This document shows, piece by piece, positions 45,531-56,136 of a DNA stretch of 64,000 bases. The translations under genes and the position numbers were made by a program. Each line of letters begins with the position of its first letter. Within the stretch, counting starts at the first letter, position 1. This DNA comes from Ascaphus truei (Eukaryota; Chordata; Amphibia; Anura; Ascaphidae): assembly GCA_036426205.1 (NCBI GenBank), contig WSYH01000265.1:182345-246344 (forward strand). The letters run 5' to 3'. The notes under the pieces were generated by a model that made no database searches, had not been told where the DNA came from, and saw only the letters and a list, made by a program, of their open reading frames with translations.

Positions 45531-45905
45531 GAGCTGAACCACATTTATTTCACGACCGGGGACCCCTGATTCCTGAGTTACAGGTCCCGTTATGTGGTGA
45601 CGGTATCCCGGTGGCCATGTTTAAATTCTCCTGCATCACGGCCCACGTGATTGGGGGATTTAAATTAACCAGAGGGATTCGAGCACCCCATAACTGGGCC
45701 TGTAACTCAGGAAATACTCCTAGATAAAGTGTTTTTTTGGAACACGAAACGCGTAGGAGGGTTAGTGCCTCCACTTTTTTAGATGATTAATAAAGAATTC
45801 TTTTTAACATTCACTGTTTGGGACCCACTTTTTGGCTGCTGCGCCAGAATCATCTTGTTTTTTTGTAACTCAGGAAGCAGGGGGTCCCTGCACCTGAAAT
45901 CAATG
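45531..45905. mobile_element. Inverted-repeat element interrupted by a 150-bp retro-insert
   Basis: GACCCCTGATTCCTGAGTTACAGG (from 45565) is mirrored by CCTGTAACTCAGGAA...GCAGGGGGTC, with the mirror cut in two by the insert at 45714-45863. The same family is seen at 8705-8810 and 13677-13755. Confidence 0.7.
45714..45863 (+). mobile_element. 150-bp retro-insert with hammerhead-like start and 13-bp TSD
   Basis: The exact duplication TGTAACTCAGGAA stands at 45701-45713 and 45864-45876. The unit begins ATACTCCTAGATAAAG. It folds with CTCCTA/TAGGAG as outer stem, GTGTT/AACAC as hairpin and CGAAACGCG after it. It then carries GATTAATAAAGAATTC and TTTTTAACATTCACTG and ends in a T-run. There is no ORF. 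The TSD length indicates target-primed insertion. The layout is the same as in the right-hand unit of the 22-kb insertion. Confidence 0.75.
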
Positions 45906-45999
45906 CAGTTAAGCTCCAGAGACCCCCTGTTACAATACTGTAAAATTAAAATAAAATAAAAGCAGCTTCATTACCTTAGCGGCTAACCACTAAGGCAAT

Positions 46000-46180
46000 T
46001 AAGGGGTTAAGGCAGACTACAAGGTTTATTGGGGGCAGAGGGGGTGAGTGAAAGGGGTAACTACCCCATTCACTCAATCCCTCTAACCCCAATAAAAATT
46101 ACAATACAAAACATCAATACATTGAACACCCCTAATTAATTAAAATTAATTAAAAACATGGCACAGACAGAGTAAAATTC
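46000..46180. repeat. CCCCAATAAA / TTAACCACTAAGG dispersed repeat
   Basis: GCGGCTAACCACTAAGGCAATTAAGGGG near 45980 and CCCTCTAACCCCAATAAA near 46080 recur at 54800-55060 and 7330-7470. Non-coding. Confidence 0.5.
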
Positions 46181-46226
46181 TACTCTAACGCGTTTCACGC
46201 TTAATGAAGCGCTTCGTCAGAGAGTA
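46181..46226 (-). ncRNA. Hammerhead-like fold with canonical core (minus strand)
   Basis: On the minus strand stem I is TACTCT/AGAGTA (46226-46221 with 46186-46181, perfect). The core is CTGACGA (46220-46214), which matches CUGANGA exactly, followed by one extra A (46213). Stem II is GCGCTT/AAGCGT with loop CATT (one G-U pair). GAA is at 46196-46194, then ACGCGTT with GUU as the candidate cleavage triplet. The single departure from a standard type I hammerhead is the extra A between A9 and stem II, shared by all copies in this window. Confidence 0.6.
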
Positions 46227-46239
46227 TACTATCCTATTG

Positions 46240-47270
46240 TAAGTGTCCATCTTTCTAGTCTTTTCCCTGAACTGGAAGTGACGTATCGGCAAAAGGCCGC
46301 ATACAGATTGGATGGCAAAAGTTATAAACAAAAACCTAGAGACTCAAATGATTTGCGTACTACGGGTGGGGGAATGGACATACTTCTCATTTTTGTATAA
46401 TGAGAGGGACATTCGTAACAATTTATACAATGAACAAATCAGAGTAAAGAAATTTGAAAACAGATAAACACAATTAAAAAACAATAAAACCAATAGAATA
46501 TGCTTAATGGAGGTACTAATGTGAACCAGATGCAAGTATGTCTCCCTATTTAAGAAACCAAAAGGAGATAAAGAGTACAAAACCATTTCCAAACAAGTAT
46601 AATATGTATAGTATTCTAATCTGAACAATGAATCCTAAAGTACTGTATGTAAAATAAATATAATTTACATAAAGTGCATCATAGGTCTATAATAAAATAA
46701 GAATGTATTGTGTAAATATAATAATTTAACATCCTAACACTATAACAAATTATACTTATTTAATCGTATGCCAGTCAATAGGCAACCTGCCAATCTAGAA
46801 AACAAGCCATTACAATAAAACAAATGCCAAGCTACCCATTGATTGGCACAGTGGCACAGCAATGCCCTATGGGCATGAGTTGTCACTATGCAAGTCAAAA
46901 TGTAACACGCAAAACAACAAAACCAGCAGCAAACACTACATTAAATTTCCATTAAAAAAAAAAAAAAAGCCAATAAACCAATTGATTGGCACAGTGCCAC
47001 ACCAATGCCCAGTGGGCATGGTCTATCACTCTGTCAGTCAATGGGCATTAAAGCCTGTCCCATCTCATTTGATGCCAAGAAGCTGAAGAGTCAACATCTC
47101 CCCCCCCCAATTGCCCCCAGTTGGAATTACAAGTACAGATGAAGATGAAGAAGAAGCCAGAGTGGATTTCAAATACAGATTAAGATAAAGAAGAACTCCA
47201 ATTGGATTAAAATAAATAATGGCAAAAGAAAATAGAAGAAGGTGATAGAAGATAAAAGAAATAAGAATTG
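46240..47270. other. AT-rich repeat-derived spacer, no gene
   Basis: It contains CCAATTGATTGGCACAGTGG-type repeats (46780-47050) related to the AT-rich repeat blocks. No coding signal was seen. Confidence 0.5.
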
Positions 47271-47279
47271 TGTTACCTG

Positions 47280-48060
47280 TTCCGGATCTTCAAGGTGGGT
47301 GGCGTTGGATTAACTTTGATGACGTCGCGGTATGAGAGCTTGCTGAAACGCCGTAATTCGGAGGGTCAACGCTTCTGAATGTAAGAAAAATATTGAATGT
47401 ATGTAAATGTCTTTTTTTCAGGTTTTTTTATTGTATTTTTTTCTTTTTATGTTTTTCATTGCCCATTGACTGATAATGTATTAATCTGTGGTACAGATAA
47501 ATACAGTTACAGTCAATGCATTTTTTTGGCAAAAGTGTTTTTTCTATTGATTGTTGTTTTTAATTTTTCTGTTTATTGTTTGGCTTAAATTTGTTGTAAT
47601 TGGGATGGCTTGTTTTATTTCATTTTCCGATTGTTTAGCATTTTCATTTTATTATTTATTTTGTTGGCTACTCATTTTAATTGATGTGTTGCCTAGTGGT
47701 TTTATTAATTAATTGTTTTATCGGCTAGTGGTTTAAATTAATTAATTGTTTTGTTGGCATGTTTAAAATTAATTAACTGATTGGTTGGCTAGTGCTTTTA
47801 TTTATTTAATTGGTTGACTTTTGCTTTTATTTATTTAATTGTGTTGTTTAGGTGCTTGTGTATATGTTTTATTATTGTGTATTTTTGGCCTTCATGCTTT
47901 TTGATTAGGATGACCATTGACTGCTATAGTGGCTTATCATGCCCATATTATATGGGTATGATGTACCACTGTGCCAATCAATGGGTACAGGGTGGGTATA
48001 GTGGTCCCGGGGTGGGTGGATAAGCCTCTCGGGTGGGTTGCGGGGCAGGGTGGGTTAACT
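47280..48060 (+). repeat. AT-rich dispersed repeat, inverse of 5880-6660
   Basis: GCCCATATTATATGGGTATG near 47941 and the preceding TTGGCTAGTGGTTTAAATTA-type repeats mirror 5930-6360. The GATGACGTCGCGG / GAAACGCCGTAATTCGG end near 47320-47360 mirrors 6650-6720. Confidence 0.7.
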
Positions 48061-48067
48061 CCTTAAT

Positions 48068-48094
48068 TACATATATATATATATATATATATGT
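48068..48094. repeat. (AT)n microsatellite
   Basis: About twelve AT units follow TTAATTAC. Confidence 0.9.
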
Positions 48095-48464
48095 ATTGTT
48101 CGTCACGCAAGATCTATAACCTAAGCTAATGTGACATGGAACTAATTGCATTGTCTCTTCACAGGTATGTTTTAACCACTGATTGATTTGCCACCCCCTG
48201 TTTTAAAAGAACTACCCCACCCTGCCTTTATTATTGATCTTTGGTGTTTGTTTTGTTTTTTTAACTGTGTGCTACTAATTGTCCAACTTGTATGAGGATG
48301 ATTTATTGGGAGGGAGGGTCATGTGACTGCTTAGATGTATAAAGGTAACACCACTTTAATGGAGGCATTAGCAGGGATGGCATTGGCATCTAAAGAAGTG
48401 GCATTTAAAAGAGATAATTTTAAAGTGAGAATATATATGTAGCCCGGTAAACGGCATCACCATC

Positions 48465-49190
48465 TTGTTTTCAATCGTGCATGTGCGAGACTTGACGTAT
48501 GCGCCGAGGAGCTGTTAGATGCATGAGAGGCGACCATTAGATACAAAGGGGCTCTGTGGGGACTACAAATCTCAACAGCCCCAGGGGATGCTACATCACA
48601 TGCGGACCAACAGCCAATAGGGCAGCTGCCCCTGGAAGGGAAAATTGATACGTTTGGCATGCTGGAGACCACGCCAGTTGGAGATGGGACAGGACACGGG
48701 TAGGGTGTGCATGTGCAGGGTGTCAGTGACCCCTGCACTAGGCTAGAGACCACCTTAGGCCCCAGCTAGGCCCTGTCTCCTCTCAGCTTGTGGATGCCAC
48801 AGGGAAAAACCCATTAGATAGGGAACCTACCCCTGTAGCATCAGTGTGAGGGACAGCCTCCCTGGCTGCATCCTGGCCTTAGGTGATCCAGGACCAGATC
48901 ACCAAGCTGCAATACAGAGACATTCTATATGGTGGTACACTTCACGTGGGACTCACCCACCGTAGAGGCGGAGTCTACGCGACATCGCTGGATCCTCATC
49001 ACATTCCGCCATACCCTGGTGCAGGAGCACCTGGGCAAGTACAACAAGTGCACCAACAGTACACATCAGTTCTTGTGGGAAGCACTGACCTACACATTTG
49101 GGTGGGATTGCCGCTTGTGGACACCAGGGTAGTTGGGTGCCCAAGGGACCCTCAGTACTTTGGGGAACATACCTCCCTCCTCAGAATGTA
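48465..49190 (+). repeat. LTR-like dispersed repeat, related to 7595-8510
   Basis: It carries the same module order as the 7.6-kb copy (GGGGACTACAAATCTCAACA, AGCCAATAGGGCA, CTAGAGACCACCTTAGGCC, GGAACCTACCCC, CAAGTGCACCAACAG). No TSD was identified. Confidence 0.5.
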
Positions 49191-49194
49191 GCCA

Positions 49195-50760
49195 CGTGCA
49201 CACTCCCCCATTTAAACGTCCCCCCTTCTCGGGAAACGGCTTGGCCTCACGGGGGAGTCTTTTGGACTCCTTTTCTTTTTTCTCGACTTCCAATCTAGGT
49301 CCACCTTCCGGACAGATCTTTGGTTTTACCGTGCTTTCTAGGACTGTAGAACGGCATTTTGCCATCTCCTCTTCTATATCACTCATACCTTTGTTTCTTG
49401 CCTGCAGGGCAGCTGACGGCTTAGCTAGTACTGCTGCGGCCAAGTTTATTCGAGCATTTGCCCGTTCTTGGCCACAGCAGTAGCCTGGCGCGCGCCCGAG
49501 AGTGACGGGCGCGCGCCGAAGCAGCGGAAGAGCGCCCTCCGATCGGGGCGCTCTCCCTACCGCTGCCGGGTCCGCCGGGTCCCCCGGAACCCCCTGCCGC
49601 TGTCCCGCGATCGCGGGACACCAGGGCTCCCTCGGGGAGCCCCTGGACGCGCGTGCAGGGGGCGCACGCTCCCGAAGACGCGTGACCGCGCGTCTATGAC
49701 GCGCGGCACGCCGAGGGGCGGCCACTAGCAAGCCGGGAAATCTCCCGGCTTGCGGATCTGGCCGCAGTGTGATAAAGTGTGTCGGTAGTGTACTTGTTCA
49801 GGCGGTACACAATTTGTAATCTCGTTTTACATTTGAACGGTGTCCCAAACTCTCACTGTACCCTTGTCTTCCTGGGCATTAGTCTCTGTGGAATACAGAC
49901 ACTTGGGCAAGGCCAATACCTGTTCCTGTAGTGGAGACACTTGTACTTTAATGGATGACAGAGCCTCACTCTGTTTTACCTCTACCCCCATCTTTTCCAT
50001 GTGTCTGTTTTAGGTTTGTAACCTTTTTTGTAACCTTTTTCGATTCACACATTTTAACTGTGGGCCGAAAACAATATTCAGCCTTTTTCTCTCTCTTCAG
50101 TACTGTAATCTCATTTCTCAGTCTTTCAAGCTCTTCCACATCTACGTAGGCTTTTCTGCAAGTTTAATTCATCCGCGAGAGACTTCTGTTTCTTGAGTAC
50201 ATCCTGTAATTCTATCGCTATTTTTTCCATGGACACCTTCTGTAACCCAAGTGTCTCTTTTTGTTTTGTAGTCTCTTTATCTTTTGTCCTCAAGTGACTT
50301 CAGAGTTTACATCAATGCCTCCTTCATATATTCCAGCTCTGCCAATTTCGTTGCAATGGTTGCGGCAGCTTGCATTTTCCATGCCTCGTTCTCCAGGGCG
50401 TGTTGACTTTTGGGATGGAGCAGCTTCTCTGCTCCTCCAGCTCTTGCTCCAGTTTCTAGACCGCCTCGTGCTCCCTCTCATACAAAATTACCTGGCCTCT
50501 AAGCTCCTCCTCTAGCAATCCTCTGGTAATGCTCAGTGTGGCCTTCAGCTCCTCAGCTGCTCTGTAGTGACAAACTGAGTACTCAGATGCTCCTGTAGCA
50601 CTTGCTGCTCAGTAGAGTTTGCCCAACCTCTTCAAGGGCGTAATCATATAAATTCAGCCCTGCAGTGAGACGGTGAATCTCCTTCTGAGAGACTTCAAAT
50701 TCAGCCTTTGCCTCTTCATCCCTGGTGGTAGTAGCTTTATTTGACCTTATTTAGGCAAAC
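49195..50760 (-). pseudogene. Coiled-coil ORF remnant, split by a MITE; function not recognised
   Basis: Minus-strand frames carry charged, heptad-like text in several registers: AEFEVSQKEIHRLTAGLNLY, WKMQAAATIATKLAELEYMK and VSPLQEQVLALPKCLYS. Beyond the MITE at 49431-49790 it goes on with DIEEEMAKCRSTVLESTVKP and EVEKKEKESKRLPREAKPF. Stops and frame changes are frequent. Because an LTR-like repeat lies next to it (48465-49190), it may be a retrotransposon structural gene. A processed host coiled-coil gene is the alternative. Confidence 0.45.
49431..49790 (+). mobile_element. GC-rich 360-bp MITE, second copy
   Basis: It has the same length and layout as 9215-9574, with TA at 49429-49430 and 49791-49792. 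It has the start CTGCTGCGGCCAAG, GCGCGCGCC blocks, the GCAAGCCGGGA/TCCCGGCTTGC hairpin and the end GTGTGTCGGTAGTG. It interrupts the coiled-coil remnant. The long open frames on both strands here are composition artefacts. Confidence 0.88.
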
Positions 50761-50879
50761 CACAAAATCATAAAACCAAAAACCTACTCCTTTCAGGAGA
50801 CTGACTACACATTATTGTGGCCCTTTTTATATGACTGGCTGGGTAGGCAGTTACCAGTCCAAAATGTATAACAACAATA

Positions 50880-51213
50880 CTGCTGCGGCCAAGTTTATTC
50901 GAGCATTTGCCCGTTCTTGGCCGCAGCAGTAGCCTGGCGCGCGCCCGAGGGTGACGGGCGCGCGCCGAAGCAGCGGAAGAGCGCCCTCCGATCGGGGCGC
51001 TCTCCCTACCGCTGCCGGGTCCGCCGGGTCCCCCGGAACCCCCTGCCGCCGTCCCGCGTGCACGCGTGGACGCGCGTGCAGGGGGCGCAGGCTCCCGAAG
51101 ACGCGTGACCGCGCGTCTATGACGCGCGGCACGCCGAGGGGCGGCCACTAGCAAGCCGGGAAATCTCCCGGCTTGCGGATCTGGCCGCACTGCAATTAAG
51201 TGTGTCGGCAGTG
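50880..51213 (+). mobile_element. GC-rich MITE, third copy (334 bp)
   Basis: It is nearly identical to 49431-49790, with a 26-bp deletion in the middle (around 51055) and TA at 50878-50879 and 51214-51215. Two almost identical copies within 1.5 kb suggest recent activity. Confidence 0.88.
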
Positions 51214-51540
51214 TATTAGTAAGGCAGGGAACAATATTTAAAGTCTTATCTGGTAGGTTGCAGGGATTCCTTCACAGGGTCTCCATGTTGCCCCTTCACT
51301 CCTTCAGGAACGCTGGTTCTGGAGAGCAATTTTTATCCTGGGTGTGATTCACAGATGGACCCCACAGGCCTGCTTCCTTCAGTCATAGGGTCCATAAAAG
51401 CCAGGCTTTCTGCTGGCTAAGAGGTCTCTCTACCCTCCTCAGGAAAAACCTAGCTCTCTATCTTTGGCAACTTCCTGTTTATAAGTGTTCAATCAGTAGT
51501 TTGGGAGACAAAAAAGAAAGATCCCTTTGATCCACTGATA
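51214..51540. other. Repeat-like spacer, no gene
   Basis: No coding signal. AAAGCCAGGCTTTCTGCTGG-type pieces suggest old transposon sequence. Confidence 0.4.
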
Positions 51541-52545
51541 TCAAACATAAATAAATTTTATTAATATTACATAATTCAAGCGGAACCAAATTAAAACCTA
51601 CTTCTAGCGCTCCTCTTAGTCTGTCTCACATCAAATCCCATATGTATCTGGTCTGTGGTGATTACTCATGTGCATCAGCAGAAAATCACTGAATGTCACT
51701 AATGAGTATATTCAGACCCGTATGTTTAATTCACCCCTATGCTAATTGCAAGATTTATTGGTGAAATGTACAGTATAACCAGAGATAATCTGACCATAGA
51801 CACTTCTAACCTGATGACCAAAGTGTAAGATGGTACAGTCAGTATTGGTTACTTAATCTGCTATGAAGATACATAGTCAAGTAGACACTTACTAACATAT
51901 AGCCACAATATAGCTAAAGGTGTGGTACTTGTATATACACACACAGATCTATGGAAATTGATGCCTTACCAAATTGTGCCTAAATGTGATTGGCAGTTGA
52001 AATCTGGCTAATGGGTTCCTACAGTCGGCCCATATCATAGTTTTAGCTAAAAAGGACAAAGTCAGGCAGATAGTTAATCAGAGAGTTGTCTGGTGAATAA
52101 TTCACGTCAGTGGTAACACCCTTAATGGGCCGTTAATACACACAGGAGGTAGTCTAAATTCCCGTACACATGAAGTAGGGCATAGTCAAACCTCATAATT
52201 CTGCGTACCCCAAAATAATCACCTGTTCCAGTGCTGGTGGCTGCAATCACTCTCCCGCTAGATCGCAAGTGGGGAGAGTATGCTGTGACAGGGGCTGCAA
52301 AAGCAGTTCTGTGTGTGAAGCCTGTAGTCTTCGGCTGCTTGTCTGAGTGATGTAGAAGCTATCTGGCTCTGACTAATGGGTTCCTGAGATGGCCCATATC
52401 AAATTTAGCTAGCTGAGAGACAAATTAAGAGTAACATCAGGAACTAGCTCCTGAGTGCGCTAGCGCATGGACGCATGCGTGACGTCACCCGATGCGCGTT
52501 TCATTCCTCACAGGAACTTCTTCGGGGGTGGGATACTTGCCATTG
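51540..52545 (-). mobile_element. PLE-like non-autonomous element (minus strand)
   Basis: It begins (minus) at the hammerhead-like fold at 52530-52486. It runs about 1 kb and ends with AATATTAATAAAATTTATTT (51568-51549) and a T-run near 51520. These are the same two landmarks, in the same order, as in the 22-kb insertion (fold, then AATAAATTTGCTTTTTATTA). No ORF and no clear TSD were found. Confidence 0.5.
52486..52530 (-). ncRNA. Hammerhead-like fold (minus strand)
   Basis: On the minus strand: stem I CACCC/GGGTG (perfect), core CCGAAGA (only U4 changed to C) plus the extra A, stem II GTTCC/GGAAT (one G-U), then GAA, ACGCGCATC with AUC as candidate cleavage triplet. Confidence 0.5.
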
Positions 52546-52787
52546 GTCTTGGATATTTAACCCGGCCGTTGCTATGGTGACCATGCGCTAATTGGTACAA
52601 TATGCGCGCCAAATTGAGTCACCAATGGGGTTCTGTGTAAGTATGTAAATTATACTAGTGCCGTAAATAAAATGCAATGGTTCTAAAACTGAAACTGAAT
52701 GACTACAGAGAATTGACTACAGAAAATTACTGTCCCTGGGGTTAAATTCTCCAAAGTATTGATCAGTGCAGCACAAGGAAACAACAC

Positions 52788-52978
52788 AGTACATGTGTGA
52801 TGAACTGTCTGTGTCCTGCATGCTGAAGAGAAGCTGCCTTGTTTTCTATGCTGAAGAGAAGCTATTTTGTTTTTGTCTGCTGAAGAGAAGCTATTATGTT
52901 TGATGAAGAGAAGCTATTTTGTTTTTGTGTGCTGAATATTTTTAAGGCTCAATAAAGAAGCTTTATCAAGAGAACCCG
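52788..52978 (+). repeat. Truncated 5' LTR fragment
   Basis: It matches 54490-54682 of the 3' LTR, including the TGCTGAAGAGAAGCTATTTT tandem units and CTCAATAAAGAAG. Both LTR ends are lacking, and it stops at AGAACCCG. Confidence 0.85.
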
Positions 52979-52980
52979 CA

Positions 52981-54230
52981 TAGGGCACTGGTAGAGAAGG
53001 AGGTACAAGAAATGTTACACTTAGGAGTGATTGGGGAATCATGCAGTAAGTGGTGTAGTCCACTATTTATGGTCCCTAAACCCAATGGGAAGGTAAGATT
53101 TTGTGTGGACCTCCGAAAGGTCAATGTGGTATCCAAGTTTGACGCATATCTGATGCCAAGGGTGGACGAGCAAATTGACACCCTTGGTAACGCGGAATAT
53201 ATATCCATGCTGGATTTAACAAAAGGATACTGCAAATACCTTTAGAGGAAAAGTCCAAGTGCAAAACAGCCTTTCCACTCTCATGGGTTTATACCAGTTT
53301 GTGACAATGTCATTTGGACTGCATGGAGCCCCAGCCACATTTTAGAGACTCGTGGATAAAGTGCTGAGACCCCATAGGGCTTATGCCGCAGCCTACCTAC
53401 TGTAGATGACATTGTCATTTATAGTAAACACTGGCGGGCCCATCTAAATAGGCTGAAAGCGGTCCTCAAATCTCTAAGAGAGGCAGGGCTCACAGCCAAC
53501 CCTAAGAAATGTGCCTTAGGTAAGGAGGAAACCAAATACTTAGGGTATGCAGTGGGAGGTGGAAAAGTAAGGCCACAAGCCGACAAGGTAGTTGCCCTGA
53601 AAGAAGTTCCGACCCCCCAAACAAAACGCAGGTACGCTCTCTGCTGGGTTTAGCAGGGTACTATCTGTGGTTCATCCCCAACTACTCGGAAGTTGCAGCC
53701 CCATTAACGGACCTCACAAAAAAGTGTGCCCCTACACAAGTGGTATGGTCAAGGGAGTGTCAGAGAGCCTTTGAGGACATAAAAAAGTGTCTGTCAGAGG
53801 GTCCCGTCCTTAGAAGCCCAGACTTCAACAGGCCTTTTGTAGGGCAAACCGATGCTCAGAGATAGGGCTAGGGGCAGCGTTGTCACAACAGTTTGAGGGA
53901 GTTGAACATCCTATCCTTTTTCTGAGTAGGAAATTGATCCCGAGGGAAAAAAAACTACTCAGTGATTGAGAAGGAGTGCCTCGCAGTAAAGTGGGCAATC
54001 GAGGCTTTGAGGCATTACCTGGCAGGAGTGCATTTTCCTCTGATGACGGACCATGCTCCATTGAAGTGGTTAAATAGTATGAAGGACTCCAATGCTAGAT
54101 TGATCAGGTGGTTTATGGCCCTCTGAACCTTCTCATTTGAGATTCAGCACAGGCCTGGAAAAGAAAATGCAAATTCTGACTTCTTTTCTAGAGAAGGGGT
54201 GGATGGTCGGGCTTCAGCCATGCGTGGCTC
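52981..54230 (+). pseudogene. Gypsy RT-RNase H remnant
   Basis: The text is recognisable along the plus strand with frame changes: CSPLFMVPKPNGKVRFCVDL, LDLTKGYCKYL, then DDIVIYSKHWRAHLNRLKAV (with the second Asp pair of the YxDD site region), LTANPKKCALGKEETKYLGY and, further on, RNase H pieces (about 53830-54180). The order matches gypsy pol. Numerous stops (first at 53243) and frameshifts make it non-functional. It is a different family from the 38-43 kb element. Confidence 0.88.
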
Positions 54231-54255
54231 CAGCCACACATTAACAGGGGAGGAA

Positions 54256-54711
54256 TGTTACAGGGTGAATGAATGTCACCAGCCATATACCTGGCAAACC
54301 TATGTTTAGGCTTGCAGTGCAGCAGTGATGAGGTTAAGTTTCGGTTGAGAAGGGCTGCTTAATTAGTCTGACCCCAGCTGCATAATCAAGGTGTTTTAAA
54401 ACCCCAGGCTGTACACACATGAAAGCTAGCTGGTCAGGAGACAGGACTGAAATAATGAAGAGATTACTGCTATAAGGTCTGTTTTTCAAAGTACATGTGT
54501 GATGAACTGTCTGTGTCCTGCATGCTGAAGAGAAGCTGCCTTGTTTTCTATGCTGAGAAGCTATTTTGTTTTTGTCTGCTGAAGAGAAGCTATTTTGTTT
54601 TTGTATGCTGAAGAGAAGCTATTTTGTTTTTGTGTGCTGTATATTTTTAAGGCTCAATAAAGAAGCCTTATCAAGAGAACCCGTGTGTGTGGTTGCATGT
54701 ACCCTGCAACA
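54256..54711 (+). repeat. 3' LTR (456 bp) of the deleted gypsy element
   Basis: It starts TGTTACAGGG and ends CCCTGCAACA (TG...CA with a longer inverted end). It contains four TGCTGAAGAGAAGCTATTTT-type tandem units at 54525-54630 and an AATAAA signal at about 54656. Confidence 0.85.
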
Positions 54712-55990
54712 GTTCTGCTCCAGAGACCACCTGCTCAAGTACACTAGTAATAAAAATGTTATTGAAAATCTTGATTACCTTAGCGGCAATGAAGGTTTCA
54801 ACTGAAATAGCCTGTTTATTGGGGGCAGAGGGAGTGGATGAAGGGGGAAGTAGCCCCAGGGTGGGTGGTTAGGCCTGCCGGAAAGGTTACGGGGGGAATT
54901 AACCCCTTCAATACCATAGTGGTGGTAACCGCTATGGTAATAAAGGGGTTAACCAGTCCCGCTAGCCCCCGGAAAGCCTAAACACAACCCATCGGGCTAC
55001 TACCCCATTCACCCAATCCCTCTACCCCCAATAAACAAAAATATACACAACAACCCTACTACCCACCTCCTTTACCCCCAACAACCCCCACAACACATAC
55101 AGTACAGTAATGGGCAAAATTACTATAATTCAGATATAGATAATAGCTCATTTGCCCATTCAAAATGAAACAATAGCCAGCCAGCATAAATAAAGTAAAT
55201 AAAATGTCTACTTACCCCTTCCATCATGAAGGGCGTCCTCCTCACCATACTCCAGGTCCATGTCCTCCTTTGGCAGTAAGAGTTCAAGAAAATTACCATC
55301 GAATGGCCCATAACCCCTTAATTACCTTAACGGTTAATAACCACAATCGTAATTAAGGGGTTAACCCACCCTCACCTGCTACCCACCTGGGAGGCCTAAC
55401 CACCCTCCCTGGCACAAGTACCCCACCCTCTACCCATTGAATGGCACAGTGGTACATCATACCCATATAATATGGGCATGATAAGCAACTATAGCAGTAA
55501 ATGGCCAATCTGTACAAATAATCACCAAGCACAACAATACACAACAATTAAAGGAATACACAAGCACCTATACACCACAACAATAAATGACTTACAAAGC
55601 CTCAACTACACATCAATAAAATTATTCTAACACCAAAACCGCAAACGAATAAAAATTATGTTATACCAAAATAGTAGAATACAATTAAATACACACCTAA
55701 CCAACAAAACTATTCAAAAAATAAAACCACTAACCAATTCTAAAATGTACTAAAACAAGCCATCCAAGTACCAACAATTTAGAGAAAACAATAAACAGAA
55801 ATAGATAAAATAATAAACAATTGTAAACATGCATTTGCCAAAAAAATGCATTATCTGTCACTGTATTTATCTGTACCCTAAACGTGCACATAGTAATATA
55901 TTAGCAGTCAATGGGCAATGAAAAACATAAAAATAAATAAATACAATAAAAAAAACGGAAAAAAGACAATTACATACATTCAATATTACC
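54712..55990 (-). repeat. Dispersed repeat block, same family as 5110-6570
   Basis: It has GGTTAACC/TTACCATAGTGG palindromes (54900-54950) and the CATACCCATATAATATGGGC module at 55457, followed by AT-rich CAAACTATTC-type text, all in the order seen at 5110-6560. No genes. Confidence 0.65.
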
Positions 55991-56136
55991 TTTAGAAGTC
56001 TTCACGCTCCAAAATCCGTCATATCAGGAAGCTCTCGACCCGTGATATCATATACTGTTCTCTGACTCCATCCTCCTTGAAGATCAGCATCAGGTACAAA
56101 AATCTTCTTTCATCCATCTTCTTTCTCCTTCTTCTA

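Larger units (their letters stand above)
52788..54711 (+). mobile_element. Internally deleted Ty3/gypsy element
   Basis: A 190-bp LTR fragment (52788-52978) is joined directly to RT sequence. The pol remnant runs to about 54230. The polypurine tract AGGGGAGGAA (54246-54255) and a complete 3' LTR (54256-54711) follow. Gag, protease, the end of the 5' LTR and the primer-binding site are absent. RNase H is partial and integrase is missing. Confidence 0.85.
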
